Origin: Mesorhizobium sp. L-2-11
GTDB taxonomy: Bacteria; Pseudomonadota; Alphaproteobacteria; Rhizobiales; Rhizobiaceae
Assembly: GCF_016756595.1 (NCBI RefSeq)
Contig: NZ_AP023257.1
Location: 5,286,001 to 5,350,000, forward strand
DNA: 64,000 nucleotides
Direction of reading: 5' to 3'
Part shown: positions 38,844 through 49,209 of the stretch, in pieces
How positions within the stretch are numbered: the first letter of the stretch is position 1
Layout: every line of letters starts with the position of its first letter
Notes under the pieces: model-generated
Databases searched by the model: none
Told to the model about the DNA's origin: nothing
Seen by the model: only the letters and a program-made list of their open reading frames with translations
Program-made: the position numbers and the translations under genes

Positions 38844-39632
38844 TCAGGTTGGCCCGGCCCCCTTGCCGCTGGCGATGAAATGCGGATTGGCAAAATCCAC
38901 GTCATCGCTCTGGTCGCGCTTGCCGTAGGCCAGCGGCTGACCGTCGAGCGTGCGCGTTATCCCGCCTGCCGCGCGCAGCACCGCATCGCCAGCCGCGGTG
39001 TCCCATTCCATGGTGCGGCCGAAGCGCGGATAGACGTCGGCCTCGGCGCCGGCGACAAGACAGAATTTCAGCGACGAGCCGATCGAGACGATCTCGGCAG
39101 CGCCCACCGTGCGGATATAGGCTTCGGTCTCCGGCGTATTGTGGGACCGGCTGGCGACGATGGTCAGAGGCGCCACACCCGTCCTCGCCGAAATCGGCCG
39201 ACGGCCGATGATCTGGTAGTCGCCATTGACTTCGATTGCTTCCGCGCTGCCCGGCCGGCCGGAAAAGAAGCGTCCGGTGCATGGCGCAAAGACGACACCG
39301 ATCTCCGGCACGCCGTGGCGAACGAGCGCGATGTTGACGGTGAAGTCGGTCCTGCGGTTGACGAATTCCTTGGTGCCGTCGAGCGGATCCACCAGGAAGA
39401 AGGCGTCGTCGAGGTCGGGCGGCACGATGCCGGCCGATGCCTCTTCCTCAGCCACGCAGGGGATATCGGGGAACGCCGCGCGCAGCCCGGCGAGAATGAT
39501 CTTTTCGCTCTCGCGATCGGCTTCGGTCACCGGCGAGCTGTCTGATTTCTGATCGACCGCGCAGCCGGCATCGAAAACGCGCATCACCTCTCGCCCGGCC
39601 GCCAAGGCAAGGCGCTCGAACACACCGAGCAT
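38844..39632 (-). CDS. cysQ: 3'(2'),5'-bisphosphate nucleotidase CysQ
   Basis: A 262-residue magnesium-dependent phosphatase of the inositol monophosphatase superfamily. It removes PAP, the by-product of sulfate transfer. Motifs are SSPVTEADRESEKII near residue 50, VAEEEAS near 74, FLVDPLDGTKEFV near 92 and YPRFGRTMEWDTAAGDAVL near 208, giving the full metal site. The longer reading to 39680 begins with TTG inside cysNC; ATG 39632 (or GTG 39635) follows the cysNC stop by about 10 bases and is preferred. It is the last gene of the sulfate activation operon. Confidence 0.93.
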   Translation of the reverse strand: MLGVFERLALAAGREVMRVFDAGCAVDQKSDSSPVTEADRESEKIILAGLRAAFPDIPCVAEEEASAGIVPPDLDDAFFLVDPLDGTKEFVNRRTDFTVNIALVRHGVPEIGVVFAPCTGRFFSGRPGSAEAIEVNGDYQIIGRRPISARTGVAPLTIVASRSHNTPETEAYIRTVGAAEIVSIGSSLKFCLVAGAEADVYPRFGRTMEWDTAAGDAVLRAAGGITRTLDGQPLAYGKRDQSDDVDFANPHFIASGKGAGPT

Positions 39633-39642
39633 CACTTCGTCG

Positions 39643-41580
39643 TCAGATGCCGCCGCCGCTATCGTATTGGTTTTCGGCAATGTCGCGCTCGTTCAGCCAG
39701 AGTTCCAGGGCCTCTACCATCTCCTCGGCAGACTTGCCGAGTGTCTTGAGATGGATTTCGGGGTTTTCCGGGGCTTCATACGGTGAATCGACGCCGGTGA
39801 AATTCTTGATTTCGCCATTCAATGCCCGCGCATAGAGGCCCTTCGGATCGCGTCTGGCGCATTCCTCAAAAGGTGTGTCGACAAACACCTCGACGAATTC
39901 ACCGTTGGCCATCAATTCCCTGGCCATGCGCCGCTCGGCGCTGAATGGCGAAATGAAGGAAACAATGACGATGAGCCCGGCATCGGCCATCAGGCGCGCC
40001 ACTTCCGCAACGCGGCGGATGTTTTCGACCCGATCGGCGTCGGTGAAGCCAAGATCGCGGTTGAGGCCGTGGCGGACATTATCGCCATCCAGGATGTAGG
40101 TATGGCGGCCGGTGGCGAACAGCTTCTTGTCGAAAAGATTGGCAATGGTCGACTTGCCCGAGCCCGAGAGCCCGGTGAACCAGAACACTGCGGGCCGCTG
40201 GTTCTTCAGATCGGCGCGGCCGTGCTTGCCGACATCGAGCGATTGCCAGTGGATGTTTTCGGCGCGGCGCAGCGAATGCAGGATCATGCCGGCGCCGACC
40301 GTGGCGTTGGTGATGCGGTCGATCAGAATGAAGGCGCCGGTCGTGCGGTTCTCGGCGAACGTATCGAAGGCGATCGGCGCCCGCGTCGAGATGTTGCAAA
40401 TGCCGACCTCGTTCATTTCGAGCGACTTGGCCGCCTCATGAGCAAAGTCGTTGACGTTGACGCGGTATTTCAGGTCGGTGACTGTGGCGCTGGTCTGGTC
40501 GGTCTCGGTCCGCAGGATATAGGAGCGGCCCGGCAGCAGCGCGTGCTCATCGAACCAGACGATGTTGGCGACGAACTGATCGGCGACCTGCGGCCGCGCC
40601 GACGGTGACACCAGCATATTGCCGCGCGAAACCTCTACCTCGTCGTCGAGGACAAGAGTGATGGCCTGGCCGGCCACCGCTTGGCTCAGATCGCCGCCAT
40701 GCGAGACGATGCGCCTGACATGAGAAGACTTGCCGGATTTGGCGACAACGACCTCGTCGCCTGGTGAGACGGAGCCGGACGCAATCGTGCCGGCAAAACC
40801 GCGAAAATCGAGATTGGGGCGGTTCACATACTGCACCGGAAAGCGGAACGGCAGTTCGACAGCGGCTTCATCGACCGACACGGTTTCCAGGTGCTCGATC
40901 AGCGTCGGCCCGGAATACCATTCCGTCTTGTCCGAGCGGCTGGTGACATTGTCGCCGTAACGGGCAGACATCGGGATGGGCACGATCGTCTCGAAGCCAA
41001 GCTTGTGCGAAAATTGCCGATAGTCCTCGATGATCCGTTCGAACACGGCCTTGTCGAAGCCGACGAGATCGATCTTGTTGACGGCCAGCACGATGTGCCG
41101 GATGCCCAGCAGCGAGGCGATGATCGAGTGGCGCCTGGTCTGGCGCAGCACGCCCTGCCGGGCGTCGATCAGCACGATGGCCAGATCGGCGGTCGACGCG
41201 CCCGTCGCCATGTTGCGCGTGTATTGTTCGTGGCCGGGCGTGTCGGCAACGACGAACTTGCGTTTCGGCGTGGCGAAAAAGCGATAGGCGACATCGATGG
41301 TGATGCCCTGCTCGCGCTCGGCCTCGAGCCCATCGACCAGCAGGGCAAAATCGACGTCGTCGCCCGTCGTCCCGTGCTTGCGCGAATCACGCTCGAGTGC
41401 AGCAAGCTGGTCCTCGAAAATCTGCTTGGTGTCCGAAAGCAGGCGCCCGATCAGCGTCGACTTGCCGTCGTCCACGGAACCGCAGGTCAGGAAGCGCAGC
41501 AGCGATTTTTGTTCCTGCACCGCCAGATAGTCGCGAATGCCGTCAGTGGGGGCGAGGCTCTCGGCCGTGATGTGGCGCAT
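39643..41580 (-). CDS. cysNC: Bifunctional sulfate adenylyltransferase large subunit / APS kinase (CysN/CysC)
   Basis: A 645-residue fusion as in rhizobial CysN/C and NodQ. The N-terminal GTPase has the P-loop [15 protein letters not shown] near residue 34, the G3 motif [17 protein letters not shown] near 115 and NKID near 170. The C-terminal 190 residues are APS kinase, with Walker [17 protein letters not shown] near 470 and [15 protein letters not shown] near 545. With CysD it makes APS and then PAPS. The gene starts 2 bp after cysD. It lies in the cys context, not with nod genes, so housekeeping sulfate assimilation is more likely than Nod factor sulfation. Confidence 0.95.
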   Translation of the reverse strand: MRHITAESLAPTDGIRDYLAVQEQKSLLRFLTCGSVDDGKSTLIGRLLSDTKQIFEDQLAALERDSRKHGTTGDDVDFALLVDGLEAEREQGITIDVAYRFFATPKRKFVVADTPGHEQYTRNMATGASTADLAIVLIDARQGVLRQTRRHSIIASLLGIRHIVLAVNKIDLVGFDKAVFERIIEDYRQFSHKLGFETIVPIPMSARYGDNVTSRSDKTEWYSGPTLIEHLETVSVDEAAVELPFRFPVQYVNRPNLDFRGFAGTIASGSVSPGDEVVVAKSGKSSHVRRIVSHGGDLSQAVAGQAITLVLDDEVEVSRGNMLVSPSARPQVADQFVANIVWFDEHALLPGRSYILRTETDQTSATVTDLKYRVNVNDFAHEAAKSLEMNEVGICNISTRAPIAFDTFAENRTTGAFILIDRITNATVGAGMILHSLRRAENIHWQSLDVGKHGRADLKNQRPAVFWFTGLSGSGKSTIANLFDKKLFATGRHTYILDGDNVRHGLNRDLGFTDADRVENIRRVAEVARLMADAGLIVIVSFISPFSAERRMARELMANGEFVEVFVDTPFEECARRDPKGLYARALNGEIKNFTGVDSPYEAPENPEIHLKTLGKSAEEMVEALELWLNERDIAENQYDSGGGI

Positions 41581-41582
41581 GC

Positions 41583-42488
41583 TCAGAAATACCCCTCGCG
41601 CTTCTTCTTTTCCATCGAGCCGGCTTCATCACGGTCGATCAGGCGGCCCTGCCGTTCGGAGGTGCGCGCCGTGAGCATTTCGCCAACAATGGCCTCCAGC
41701 GTGTCGGCGTCCGATTCGATCGCGCCGGTCAGCGGATAGCAGCCGAGCGTGCGGAACCGCACCACCCGGTTCTCAACCATCTCGCCGGGACGCAACTCCA
41801 TGCGGTCGTCATCCTTCAGAATGAGCATGCCGTCGCGTTCGACGACCGGTCGCTCCTTGGCGAAATAGAGCGGCACGATCGGGATGTCTTCCTGCAGAAT
41901 GTACTGCCAGATATCGAGTTCGGTCCAGTTCGACAACGGAAAGACCCGGATCGATTCACCGGTCGCGATGCGGGTGTTGAATATCTTCCACATCTCCGGC
42001 CGCTGGTTCTTCGGATCCCAGACGTGCTGGGCGTTGCGGAAGGAGAATATCCGCTCCTTGGCGCGCGATTTTTCCTCGTCGCGCCGCGCCCCGCCGAAGG
42101 CTGCATCGAAGCCGTATTTGTCGAGCGCCTGTCGCAGCGCCACGGTCTTCATCACATGCGTATGGGTGTTCGAGCCATGGTCGAACGGATTGATATTGTC
42201 GCGCACACCATCCACGTTGACATGGACCAGGAGGTCGAAGCCGAGCTTTTGCGCCATCTGATCGCGAAAGGCGATCATCTCGCGGAATTTCCAGGTCGTG
42301 TCGACGTGCAGAAAGGGAAAGGGCGGCTTGGCCGGATAAAACGCCTTCATCGCAAGATGCATCAGCACGGAGGAATCCTTGCCGACCGAATAGAGCATGA
42401 CCGGCTTGGCGAAGGTCGCCGCCACCTCGCGAAAGATATGGATGGATTCGGCTTCAAGCCGCTGCAGATGCGTTAGCGCGATGTTCAT
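41583..42488 (-). CDS. cysD: Sulfate adenylyltransferase small subunit CysD
   Basis: A 301-residue PP-loop ATPase. The loop [21 protein letters not shown] lies near residue 31. Other family marks are [37 protein letters not shown] near 127 and [12 protein letters not shown], and the C-terminus KKKREGYF is characteristic. With CysN it adenylates sulfate, driven by GTP hydrolysis. It is the first gene of the cysD-cysNC-cysQ operon; the promoter should lie in 42489-42733, where no clear binding site could be chosen. Confidence 0.96.
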   Translation of the reverse strand: MNIALTHLQRLEAESIHIFREVAATFAKPVMLYSVGKDSSVLMHLAMKAFYPAKPPFPFLHVDTTWKFREMIAFRDQMAQKLGFDLLVHVNVDGVRDNINPFDHGSNTHTHVMKTVALRQALDKYGFDAAFGGARRDEEKSRAKERIFSFRNAQHVWDPKNQRPEMWKIFNTRIATGESIRVFPLSNWTELDIWQYILQEDIPIVPLYFAKERPVVERDGMLILKDDDRMELRPGEMVENRVVRFRTLGCYPLTGAIESDADTLEAIVGEMLTARTSERQGRLIDRDEAGSMEKKKREGYF

Positions 42489-42733
42489 GGACTTTAAGCG
42501 TTCTCTCGTGCCGCCCGGATCTGCATCGATGCATCAGGCGCATTTTTTCAGCAGCCCGGTTCAAGCTTCACTTCTGGACGATGTTCTTTTCGTGCAGGCG
42601 TTCTAGCAGATTGCCATTATCTATAACAATGCAAGACAGGCCTGCGCTGGAGTGGTTCGAGAATGAATTTTCCACGCAGGGACCAGAACCCGGAAATTCC
42701 TGCCCTGATCGCAGAGGCCGTCACCAGGAGGCG

Positions 42734-44053
42734 CTAGGACAGCGTTCCGATCGGAACAAGTAATTTGTCACCGTTGTGGTCGATCTCGATCAATTCACTC
42801 TTCTGGGCCGAACGGGCTGCAAATCCTTTGTGGAAGATGATGGCGTTCATAAAGGCAAACGTCATTGCAAGCGCCTCGGTCCGCAATGGATAATCGACGA
42901 GTGAATGAATGAGAAGAAACGACACGGAGAGAAACGCCGCCTTTTGAAGGGGATCGCGGCGAACTTTGGTAAGCGCCGTAAAAAGCATCACGAAATAAAG
43001 CGCCATCCACAGAACAGCAAGAGCTCCGCCTTCGAAAGCTATTTCAAGATACTCATTGTGAGCATGATTTACATATTGCTTGAAAATCATCCCTTCCTTT
43101 TCATATATCTGGTAGGCCTTTTGAAAATTTCCAAACCCAACGCCGGTTGCCCAATTCTCGTTGATCCCCTCAATGGTGGTGCGAGCAAACTCTCCTCGCC
43201 CGAAAGCCGGGTCAATCGCGTCGGCATCGATCTTTGTCCATGCGCCTATCGAATAGGCCGAAAGTCCTATGAAAACTGCAAGTATGCCGAGCCCACTCAT
43301 CCTGGAACGGGCTGAAAGAAAGACTATGGACAGGACGGTGATCGCTAATCCGATCAGAACGCCGGCACGCGAACCGGCGGCCAAAAGGAGTAGCAAAAGC
43401 GTGGCCAGCCCGAGTGATCCGGACAAAAGATGTCCTCGGAACAGACCATAATAAACGACAAAGGGGATGGAAACAAAAAGTAAAGCTGCAAAATGATTCT
43501 GGTTGGCAAAAAGCCCGGCATTGATCGTGAACGGCAACAATCCCTCTATGGCGATGTCATCCGAGAGCGAATATTGAATCGCCCCTGCCAGGCCGTTGCA
43601 GATAACGCCCATAAAAAAGAACGGCAGAAGTGCATGGACCTGCTCGACGCGCAAACGCAATACGCTCAAAAAAAACGCCGCCAACGCCACCAGATACAAC
43701 AGACATTCGATCGTCCGTCCGACGCCGACACTGACGAAACGAAATCGGGTTTCTCCAACCAGCCCGGAATCTGCGAGCAACAGCTCCGGCCGCAATCCGC
43801 TGAATATCGCCGCAGGCAGCGGGATGATTTGCAAAACCAGCAGCGCCACAGCGAAGATAAGCAGCCACAGAACAGGATGGGGGATCCTTTGGCTAGAGGC
43901 CTGGGAAAAGACCGCCGCTGCCGAGACGATTGCCGCAACCTCAATCAGCGTGTCCGTGTAAAGGCCGCTCGCAGTGCCACCGCCGATCAGCAGCGCTATA
44001 AACAGAACCGATCCGAGGAGATATTTATCCCATTCCGATGGCCGGTCGCTCAA
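42734..44053 (-). CDS. Wzy/WaaL-like membrane protein (O-antigen polymerase/ligase family)
   Basis: A 439-residue polytopic membrane protein of the O-antigen ligase/polymerase type. Numerous hydrophobic helices are interrupted by a large periplasmic loop near residues 320-360 (WATGVGFGNFQKAYQIYEKEG then YVNHAHNEYLEIAFEGG), which carries the conserved H-x-H-N-x-Y/L pattern. Such proteins polymerise lipid-linked repeat units or attach glycans in the periplasm. The likely start is TTG at 44053, which overlaps the preceding stop as TTGA; a longer reading would overlap the upstream gene by 220 bases. It is the last gene of the polysaccharide cluster. Base composition is more AT-rich than in neighbours. 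Confidence 0.82.
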   Translation of the reverse strand: MSDRPSEWDKYLLGSVLFIALLIGGGTASGLYTDTLIEVAAIVSAAAVFSQASSQRIPHPVLWLLIFAVALLVLQIIPLPAAIFSGLRPELLLADSGLVGETRFRFVSVGVGRTIECLLYLVALAAFFLSVLRLRVEQVHALLPFFFMGVICNGLAGAIQYSLSDDIAIEGLLPFTINAGLFANQNHFAALLFVSIPFVVYYGLFRGHLLSGSLGLATLLLLLLAAGSRAGVLIGLAITVLSIVFLSARSRMSGLGILAVFIGLSAYSIGAWTKIDADAIDPAFGRGEFARTTIEGINENWATGVGFGNFQKAYQIYEKEGMIFKQYVNHAHNEYLEIAFEGGALAVLWMALYFVMLFTALTKVRRDPLQKAAFLSVSFLLIHSLVDYPLRTEALAMTFAFMNAIIFHKGFAARSAQKSELIEIDHNGDKLLVPIGTLS

Positions 44054-45309
44054 GATGGAAGTCTCTCGATGCTCAATTTGTGCATTTCCAGCATGCCGAC
44101 ATATCGAAAGCGCCAGCTCTGGGCAATGGCGGCAGTTTCCAAGCTTAACCATTGCATGGGACACCCAGCCGGTCCAACCGAAAAAGTCTGGCTCAGGGCC
44201 TGACGATTGTATGTACCCTCGGGAATATTGAACCGCGCTATTTCGCCGGCCAGCCCCACGCACCTGATCGTCCAAAACAATTCCTTCGGAAGCTTCAGGT
44301 TTCTTGCAGAAGCAAGCAAGGAAATTTTGTACGAACCAGGGGGCAGTTCAATATACTGCGAAAGAGCTGTATTCCTAACCGGCGTATTCAGGAATCGGAC
44401 CGTCGCCCCACCCTCGCCTTCGATGGAACCGTTCGATGTTGAAAACGCAACTTCCAGGCCCGACTGATCGTGGATTTGCCAATCGAAAGGCTTGCCGCTC
44501 CGCACCGGTTCAAAGGTACTGTTGAAAACATACCCGCCCAATTTCCGTTCCTGATCGGACAGGCTGAAAAGGAACAACCGATACGCCCGTTCATATTCCT
44601 TTTGACCAATGTACCCTTTGATCACAGCGGACACTTCGCTCGAGATTGGTGGCGCATCTGATCCAGTCAAATCGAGCAGCAGCCGATTTGCGAAATCGAG
44701 TCCGTCGGGGGTTTTGCCGAGAGCCGCGAACAGATTGGCTCTCCAGGGCGCCGCGGCCCTGATGGCTGCCATCACAGCGTGGTATCCATCGGGGTTCGAG
44801 AGGATTGTCGGCAGCCCCTCGGCGATCGCGGGAAATTGATCTGGCCATCGCCGCAGCAAAATATCGATCTCGCCGACAGCCCCGGACAGATCGGCTGTTT
44901 CGATCGAGCGGCCTATCGACCTCTGGAGCGCGTGGATCTCGGTCTTCGATAATTTTCGAGCTTGATCGAAAAATTCATAGGCTTGGTCTTTTGCGCCCTG
45001 TCGGAACTTGATCTCGCCGATCAGGCTGTAGAGACGTGCGTCCGCAAGGTCAAAACGAAGCGCGCTTTCGGCCTGGGCAAGCAATGCGTCGAGATCTGGA
45101 GCATTGCTTGTATCGTTCAGGTCGTCGGTAATCTCGCCTATCAAGGCATTGACGTTCAACGGATCCAGCGCGAGGGAAACGGTTGGCGTTTCGGTTTCAA
45201 GAAACCGACTTAGCCCGATCGACGAAGCCGCCAATGCTAGAACGGATGCGACGAACCAAACGCCGGAACGCCGGAGATTTTGCATAAGCGGGCTGGCCTG
45301 CTCCGTCAT
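44050..45309 (-). CDS. TPR-like exported protein of the polysaccharide cluster
   Basis: A 419-residue protein. One hydrophobic segment near the N-terminus (SGVWFVASVLALAASSIG) suggests membrane anchoring with an outside body. The first half holds helical repeats of TPR type (AESALRFDLADARLYSLIGE; QGAKDQAYEFFDQARKLS). The second half is a beta-rich region (GKPFDWQIHDQSGLEVAF, IELPPGSYKISLLASARN) that looks like a carbohydrate-binding module. ATG 45309 has GAGG upstream; TTG 45324 and ATG 45285 are alternatives. It overlaps the kinase gene by about 113 bp, which is unusually long. Its role is unknown; polymer assembly or secretion is likely from context. Confidence 0.7.
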   Translation of the reverse strand: MTEQASPLMQNLRRSGVWFVASVLALAASSIGLSRFLETETPTVSLALDPLNVNALIGEITDDLNDTSNAPDLDALLAQAESALRFDLADARLYSLIGEIKFRQGAKDQAYEFFDQARKLSKTEIHALQRSIGRSIETADLSGAVGEIDILLRRWPDQFPAIAEGLPTILSNPDGYHAVMAAIRAAAPWRANLFAALGKTPDGLDFANRLLLDLTGSDAPPISSEVSAVIKGYIGQKEYERAYRLFLFSLSDQERKLGGYVFNSTFEPVRSGKPFDWQIHDQSGLEVAFSTSNGSIEGEGGATVRFLNTPVRNTALSQYIELPPGSYKISLLASARNLKLPKELFWTIRCVGLAGEIARFNIPEGTYNRQALSQTFSVGPAGCPMQWLSLETAAIAQSWRFRYVGMLEMHKLSIERLPS

Positions 45310-47569
45310 CGACTTTGCCCTCAATTTTCGGGGTGCCGTAGTCGTAATACTGGTAGTTCATATATTTGTAGGCGTAGTTGTAATCGAACTTGTTCACTGC
45401 AAACTTCGACATCGCGGCTCCGACCACATTCGCGCCGGCTGCTCGCAGGCGCTTCAACGCCGTCTTCGCCGACTTGCGCGTCACCTGCTTGGTAGAGACG
45501 ACCATCAATGTGCCCTCGGCAAGCCGGCTGAGGATAGGCGCATCTGAAAGTCCGACGATCGGTGGGGCATCGATTATGACAAGATCGAAGCGCTTGCCGA
45601 GATTGGTAAGGATCAGCGCCATCTTCGGCGAAGAAAGCAGGTCGGCGGGGTTCGGCGGAATCGTTCCGGAAGTCAGAACGGTCACATTGGGGTATTTCGT
45701 CGCCCTGAAGATGCTTGCCAGATCCTCTTTGCGGACGGTGTTCGTCAGCAGATTGCTCAGTCCGATCGTGTTGTCGAGGCCAAACAACCGGTGAAGATTG
45801 GGCTTTCGCAGATCGCCGTCGACAATGAGAACCCTTGCACCGAGCGCGGCAAAATCCTGCCCGAGCTTGAACGACGTGGTCGACTTGCCTTCCGAGGGTT
45901 CCGAACTCGTGACCAGCAGCGATCGCGGCGCACCTTCGGCGCCGGAGAACTGCAATGACGTTCGAAGCGAACGGTAGGCTTCGGACAGTCCTGATTTCTG
46001 ATCGGTGATGCTCGCTATGAGTTCCCGATCATCGACAAGCGGCAAGATGCCGAGCATCGCCAATCCGAGTTCCTTTTCGACCTGCTCAGGATTGGTGAAA
46101 GTGTTGTTCAACAACTCAACAATATAGATAATTGATGCGCCCAGAGCCGAAAAAAGAACCAGAGTGGTCGCAAGATTGATGATCAGGCGGGGAGAATAAG
46201 GGCTATTGGGCGGCGTGGCGAAATCGACGATCGCGGCACTTTGTGTCTTGAGCTCCGAGCTCACGCCAACCTCGTTCAGCTTGGCAATAAGACTGTCATA
46301 CTGGGAGCGGTTTGAATCAACTTCTCGTTTCAAGATTGTGTACTTGATATTTTTATCGTTGAAGATGACCTGCTGCATCTCCATCTCGGCAAGCTTTGAC
46401 TTGAGGTCGGCCTCTTTGTTCTGGGCCTCCTGGTATTTCTGACGCAGCGAGTCAGTTATAGTCAAAACGCCGTTGTCATAAAGTCGTTGCAGCTCCTTGA
46501 TCTGCGCCTGGAGCTGCTGCATCTCTGGGAAGCCAGGCTTCAATATGCCCAACTTCTGCTGATACTGGCTGGTCAAATCCGACAGCTTTTCGGTGATCCT
46601 CTGCAGACCTTCGCTGTCCAGGACGGGCCCGAGGCTCGCCGCGCGACCTTTGTCTATCTGGTCCACCATCCGTCCGGCGTCGAGACGTTCCTGGATTGCT
46701 GTCGCGAGCGCGGTGTTCAGACTCTCGATATTCGACCCTATCAACGATTTCTCGTCGCCGGTTATCGTGATGCCTACATCCTTTGCGTAAGCGACGAGTT
46801 CCTCCTCGGACTTCTGCAGCTTTTGCTTTACCTGCAAAACCTGTTCCTGGATGAACTGCCGTGCCAGGTCTGAGGTTTCGCTGGTCTGATCGAGGCGCTG
46901 GTCGATAAAACTTTGCGCGACCTGGTTGGCTATATCACTTGCATATTTCGGTTTCTGGTCGGCAAACGTAATCGACAGCAGGCTTGTATTTTCGACCAGA
47001 CTGACCTTGAGGTCATCTTGAACGCGACCGATCGCAATTTCTTCACGTTCTTCCGGGGTTGTTTCTTCAATGGCAGGCGATTTGGAAATTCCGAAGGCGC
47101 GATAGAAAATATTGCTAAGTGAGAAGTTCGGGGTCGGAAACAGGAAATCCGGCTTTTCGCTAAGCCCTAATTGGAACACCACGCGCTGCGCCAAAGCCCG
47201 GCTTTTCAGCTTTTCCCGGGCGGTTTCAAAGACCCAGTAGTCGTTGGATTCAGAAACCGCCTCAATGTCCTGAAAGACCTTGGCCGAAGGAACCAGCACT
47301 TCCAATTGCGCTGTTGCCCGGTACTTTGGCGTCTTCATCATGGTAACGACGATGCCGGCGACAAGCCCGCCCGCTATCATCATGACGATCAGCCACCGAT
47401 ACTGGACAGCGTAAAAAACCAATTTGAGTGGATTAAAGCCCTCGTCCTGCTCGGCGTAATCGCGACCATACGGGCTATAGTTTTGCGCACCGTCATAATA
47501 CAGGTCGGCAGACAAGGCTTGGCCATGCCCTGGGCCTGCAATTTGATGTTGTCTGTTACGGTCGAGCAT
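45197..47569 (-). CDS. Wzc/ExoP-type polysaccharide co-polymerase and tyrosine autokinase
   Basis: A 790-residue inner-membrane protein. The first membrane helix (WLIVMMIAGGLVAGIVVTMM) and the second near residue 480 bracket a periplasmic Wzz-type coiled-coil region. The cytosolic BY-kinase follows: Walker A SSEPSEGKSTTSFKLG near 570, Walker A' VLIVDGDLRKPNLHR and Walker B VIIDAPPIVG. A tyrosine cluster YNYAYKYMNYQYYDYG near 740 is the autophosphorylation site, followed by about 45 basic residues. It controls chain length and export together with the Wza-like protein at 47621-48400 and is a likely substrate of the phosphatase at 48400-49209. Confidence 0.93.
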   Translation of the reverse strand: MLDRNRQHQIAGPGHGQALSADLYYDGAQNYSPYGRDYAEQDEGFNPLKLVFYAVQYRWLIVMMIAGGLVAGIVVTMMKTPKYRATAQLEVLVPSAKVFQDIEAVSESNDYWVFETAREKLKSRALAQRVVFQLGLSEKPDFLFPTPNFSLSNIFYRAFGISKSPAIEETTPEEREEIAIGRVQDDLKVSLVENTSLLSITFADQKPKYASDIANQVAQSFIDQRLDQTSETSDLARQFIQEQVLQVKQKLQKSEEELVAYAKDVGITITGDEKSLIGSNIESLNTALATAIQERLDAGRMVDQIDKGRAASLGPVLDSEGLQRITEKLSDLTSQYQQKLGILKPGFPEMQQLQAQIKELQRLYDNGVLTITDSLRQKYQEAQNKEADLKSKLAEMEMQQVIFNDKNIKYTILKREVDSNRSQYDSLIAKLNEVGVSSELKTQSAAIVDFATPPNSPYSPRLIINLATTLVLFSALGASIIYIVELLNNTFTNPEQVEKELGLAMLGILPLVDDRELIASITDQKSGLSEAYRSLRTSLQFSGAEGAPRSLLVTSSEPSEGKSTTSFKLGQDFAALGARVLIVDGDLRKPNLHRLFGLDNTIGLSNLLTNTVRKEDLASIFRATKYPNVTVLTSGTIPPNPADLLSSPKMALILTNLGKRFDLVIIDAPPIVGLSDAPILSRLAEGTLMVVSTKQVTRKSAKTALKRLRAAGANVVGAAMSKFAVNKFDYNYAYKYMNYQYYDYGTPKIEGKVDDGAGQPAYAKSPAFRRLVRRIRSSIGGFVDRAKSVS

Positions 47570-47620
47570 TGCGTGACAACCTTCGGTTTGTCTCTGGGCT
47601 TAATTTTGAACGGCCATGAT

Positions 47621-48400
47621 TTACAATCCGGGGACTACGGCAAGTCTCGCTGCGCTTGATGCAAGTCCGAGAGCATCCTTGAGATTGTTCATCGCAATTT
47701 TCGATTTCGAGGCGAAGACGACAATCTTGTCGCCGCCATAAATGCGTGGATTGCGGCTCTTGCCGGCGCGAATCTGTTCCACATCGTAATTTGCGACCAA
47801 GGTGTTTGGGCCGATATTGCGGTAGACAAACACTTTTTTTGCATCGCCTACGGCATTGAACCCTCCGGCAAGGGCGACCGCGTCGATGAGGGAAGAATTG
47901 CTCGACACCGGAAAAATACCGGCCCTGGTGACTTCGCCATCGACGGTAACGCGCTGTCCGATCGATTCCTTGATATAGACCGACACATCGGGCGACTGCA
48001 AATAGTTGGCGCCGTAGGCCGTTTCGATTTCCTGCTCAAGCTGACGGACGGTCTTCCCTGCCGCGGTGACGGTCCCGATAAGTGGAAGCGAAATTTGCCC
48101 GCCGGCGTCGACTTGAACGGTTCTGTTGAGATTGTCGACCTGGAACACATTCACCTCGAGCACATCGTTCGGCGACAAAGGCTGCTCGTTGCCGTTCTGG
48201 GTGTTCTGCGGCGCAGGCAGTTCCTTTACGACCTGCAGGGCACCGCCGCCCGAGAGCGGCGCTGACGATGACGTCAGTTGCAGCGCATCGACGGCAGCCG
48301 GCGAAGACGATGTCGACGACGTGCTCGTGCAGGCAGACATAGAGAGCAAAGCAAGCAAGACACATATCGTGCGGCTTTTCGCGAAATGAAAAACGTCCAT
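47621..48400 (-). CDS. Wza/ExoF-like polysaccharide export lipoprotein
   Basis: A 259-residue protein. The signal peptide ends in a lipobox (LLSMSAC near residue 23), so it should be an outer-membrane lipoprotein. The Poly_export domain starts at LSPNDVLEVNVFQVDNLNRT near 76, and the SLBB-type domain at SVYIKESIGQRVTVDGEVTR near 143. It is shorter than E. coli Wza and lacks the C-terminal pore helix, as in ExoF-type proteins. It starts at the stop of the phosphatase gene (TAATG). It exports the polymer assembled by the cluster. Confidence 0.9.
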   Translation of the reverse strand: MDVFHFAKSRTICVLLALLSMSACTSTSSTSSSPAAVDALQLTSSSAPLSGGGALQVVKELPAPQNTQNGNEQPLSPNDVLEVNVFQVDNLNRTVQVDAGGQISLPLIGTVTAAGKTVRQLEQEIETAYGANYLQSPDVSVYIKESIGQRVTVDGEVTRAGIFPVSSNSSLIDAVALAGGFNAVGDAKKVFVYRNIGPNTLVANYDVEQIRAGKSRNPRIYGGDKIVVFASKSKIAMNNLKDALGLASSAARLAVVPGL

Positions 48401-49209
48401 TACGCTGTCCCACCCTTCAACAAGCGACCCAATCCTGCAAGGCGAGCGGCGTTGCCGGGGCTTGGCTTTTTCGAGCGTGCCTTTCCGACCGGATCGAGCG
48501 GCCGGTTCGCCAATATTTCGCCTGGACGTTTCACCACCATGTTGCGGGCCTCATCTTCCCCACATCGCTTCGCCGCCGCGGCGACGGCCTGCGAAAGCCC
48601 AGGCGGTCGGCGGGTAGCGCCATGGGTGTCCGATGCGATAATATCTACCCTGCCCTCGTCAATCAGCTTTTCCGAATAGTAAAGTGCCGTGCGTCCAAAA
48701 GCACCAACAATCGAGTCTGCCGTAAGCTGAACAAGGCAGCCGATTGCATTCAACCTCTCGACAATATCGTAATTTGCTTTGATCCAGGTTAACCGCTCAG
48801 GATGGGTAAGAATCGGAATGAACCCGGCGTTTATGAGGCGCAGAGCCAGATCTTCCAGCCTTGGCGGTAGAACGTGATGCGGCGGTTCGAATAGAAAATA
48901 ACGCGATCTGTTCAAGGTCGGCACGCTACCTAGCGCCAATTGCTCCGGAAGATCCGGCGCTATATGCACGTCGGCGCCAACATAAAGAGCAAGCGGTATC
49001 GCCGCGCGGCGTAGCGCCTGCTCCAACTCTTGAACCGCTCGGGCAATATTTGCCGATCCGTTTTCATACATGCCTGGCACGATATGCGGCGTACACGCCA
49101 TATGGGTCGTTCCATCGGCCACCGCCAGCCGCGCCATTTCCAGCGATTCAGCAAGACTGGGCGAGCCGTCATCAAGACCGGGCAAGATGTGGGAATGCAG
49201 GTCGATCAT
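48400..49209 (-). CDS. PHP-type tyrosine-protein phosphatase (CpsB/YwqE family)
   Basis: A 269-residue metal-dependent phosphatase. The N-terminal MIDLHSHILPGLDDGSPSL carries the HxH-x-D metal motif; GTTHMACTPHIVPGMYEN, PILTHPERLTWI and IIASDTHGATRRPPGL supply the other ligands. CpsB-type enzymes dephosphorylate the BY-kinase and so control polymer length. The start at ATG 49209 matches the family N-terminus; upstream frame adds 29 residues without similarity and no clear ribosome-binding site. A 55-residue basic C-terminal extension (KARSKKPSPGNAARLAG) is longer than usual. Confidence 0.9.
   Translation of the reverse strand: MIDLHSHILPGLDDGSPSLAESLEMARLAVADGTTHMACTPHIVPGMYENGSANIARAVQELEQALRRAAIPLALYVGADVHIAPDLPEQLALGSVPTLNRSRYFLFEPPHHVLPPRLEDLALRLINAGFIPILTHPERLTWIKANYDIVERLNAIGCLVQLTADSIVGAFGRTALYYSEKLIDEGRVDIIASDTHGATRRPPGLSQAVAAAAKRCGEDEARNMVVKRPGEILANRPLDPVGKARSKKPSPGNAARLAGLGRLLKGGTA

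Noticed and set aside
39643..41580. Interpretation of the CysN/CysC fusion as a symbiotic nodQ gene
   Set aside because: The architecture is the same, but the gene is in an operon with cysD and cysQ and no nod genes or nod boxes were seen in the window, so housekeeping sulfate activation is preferred.
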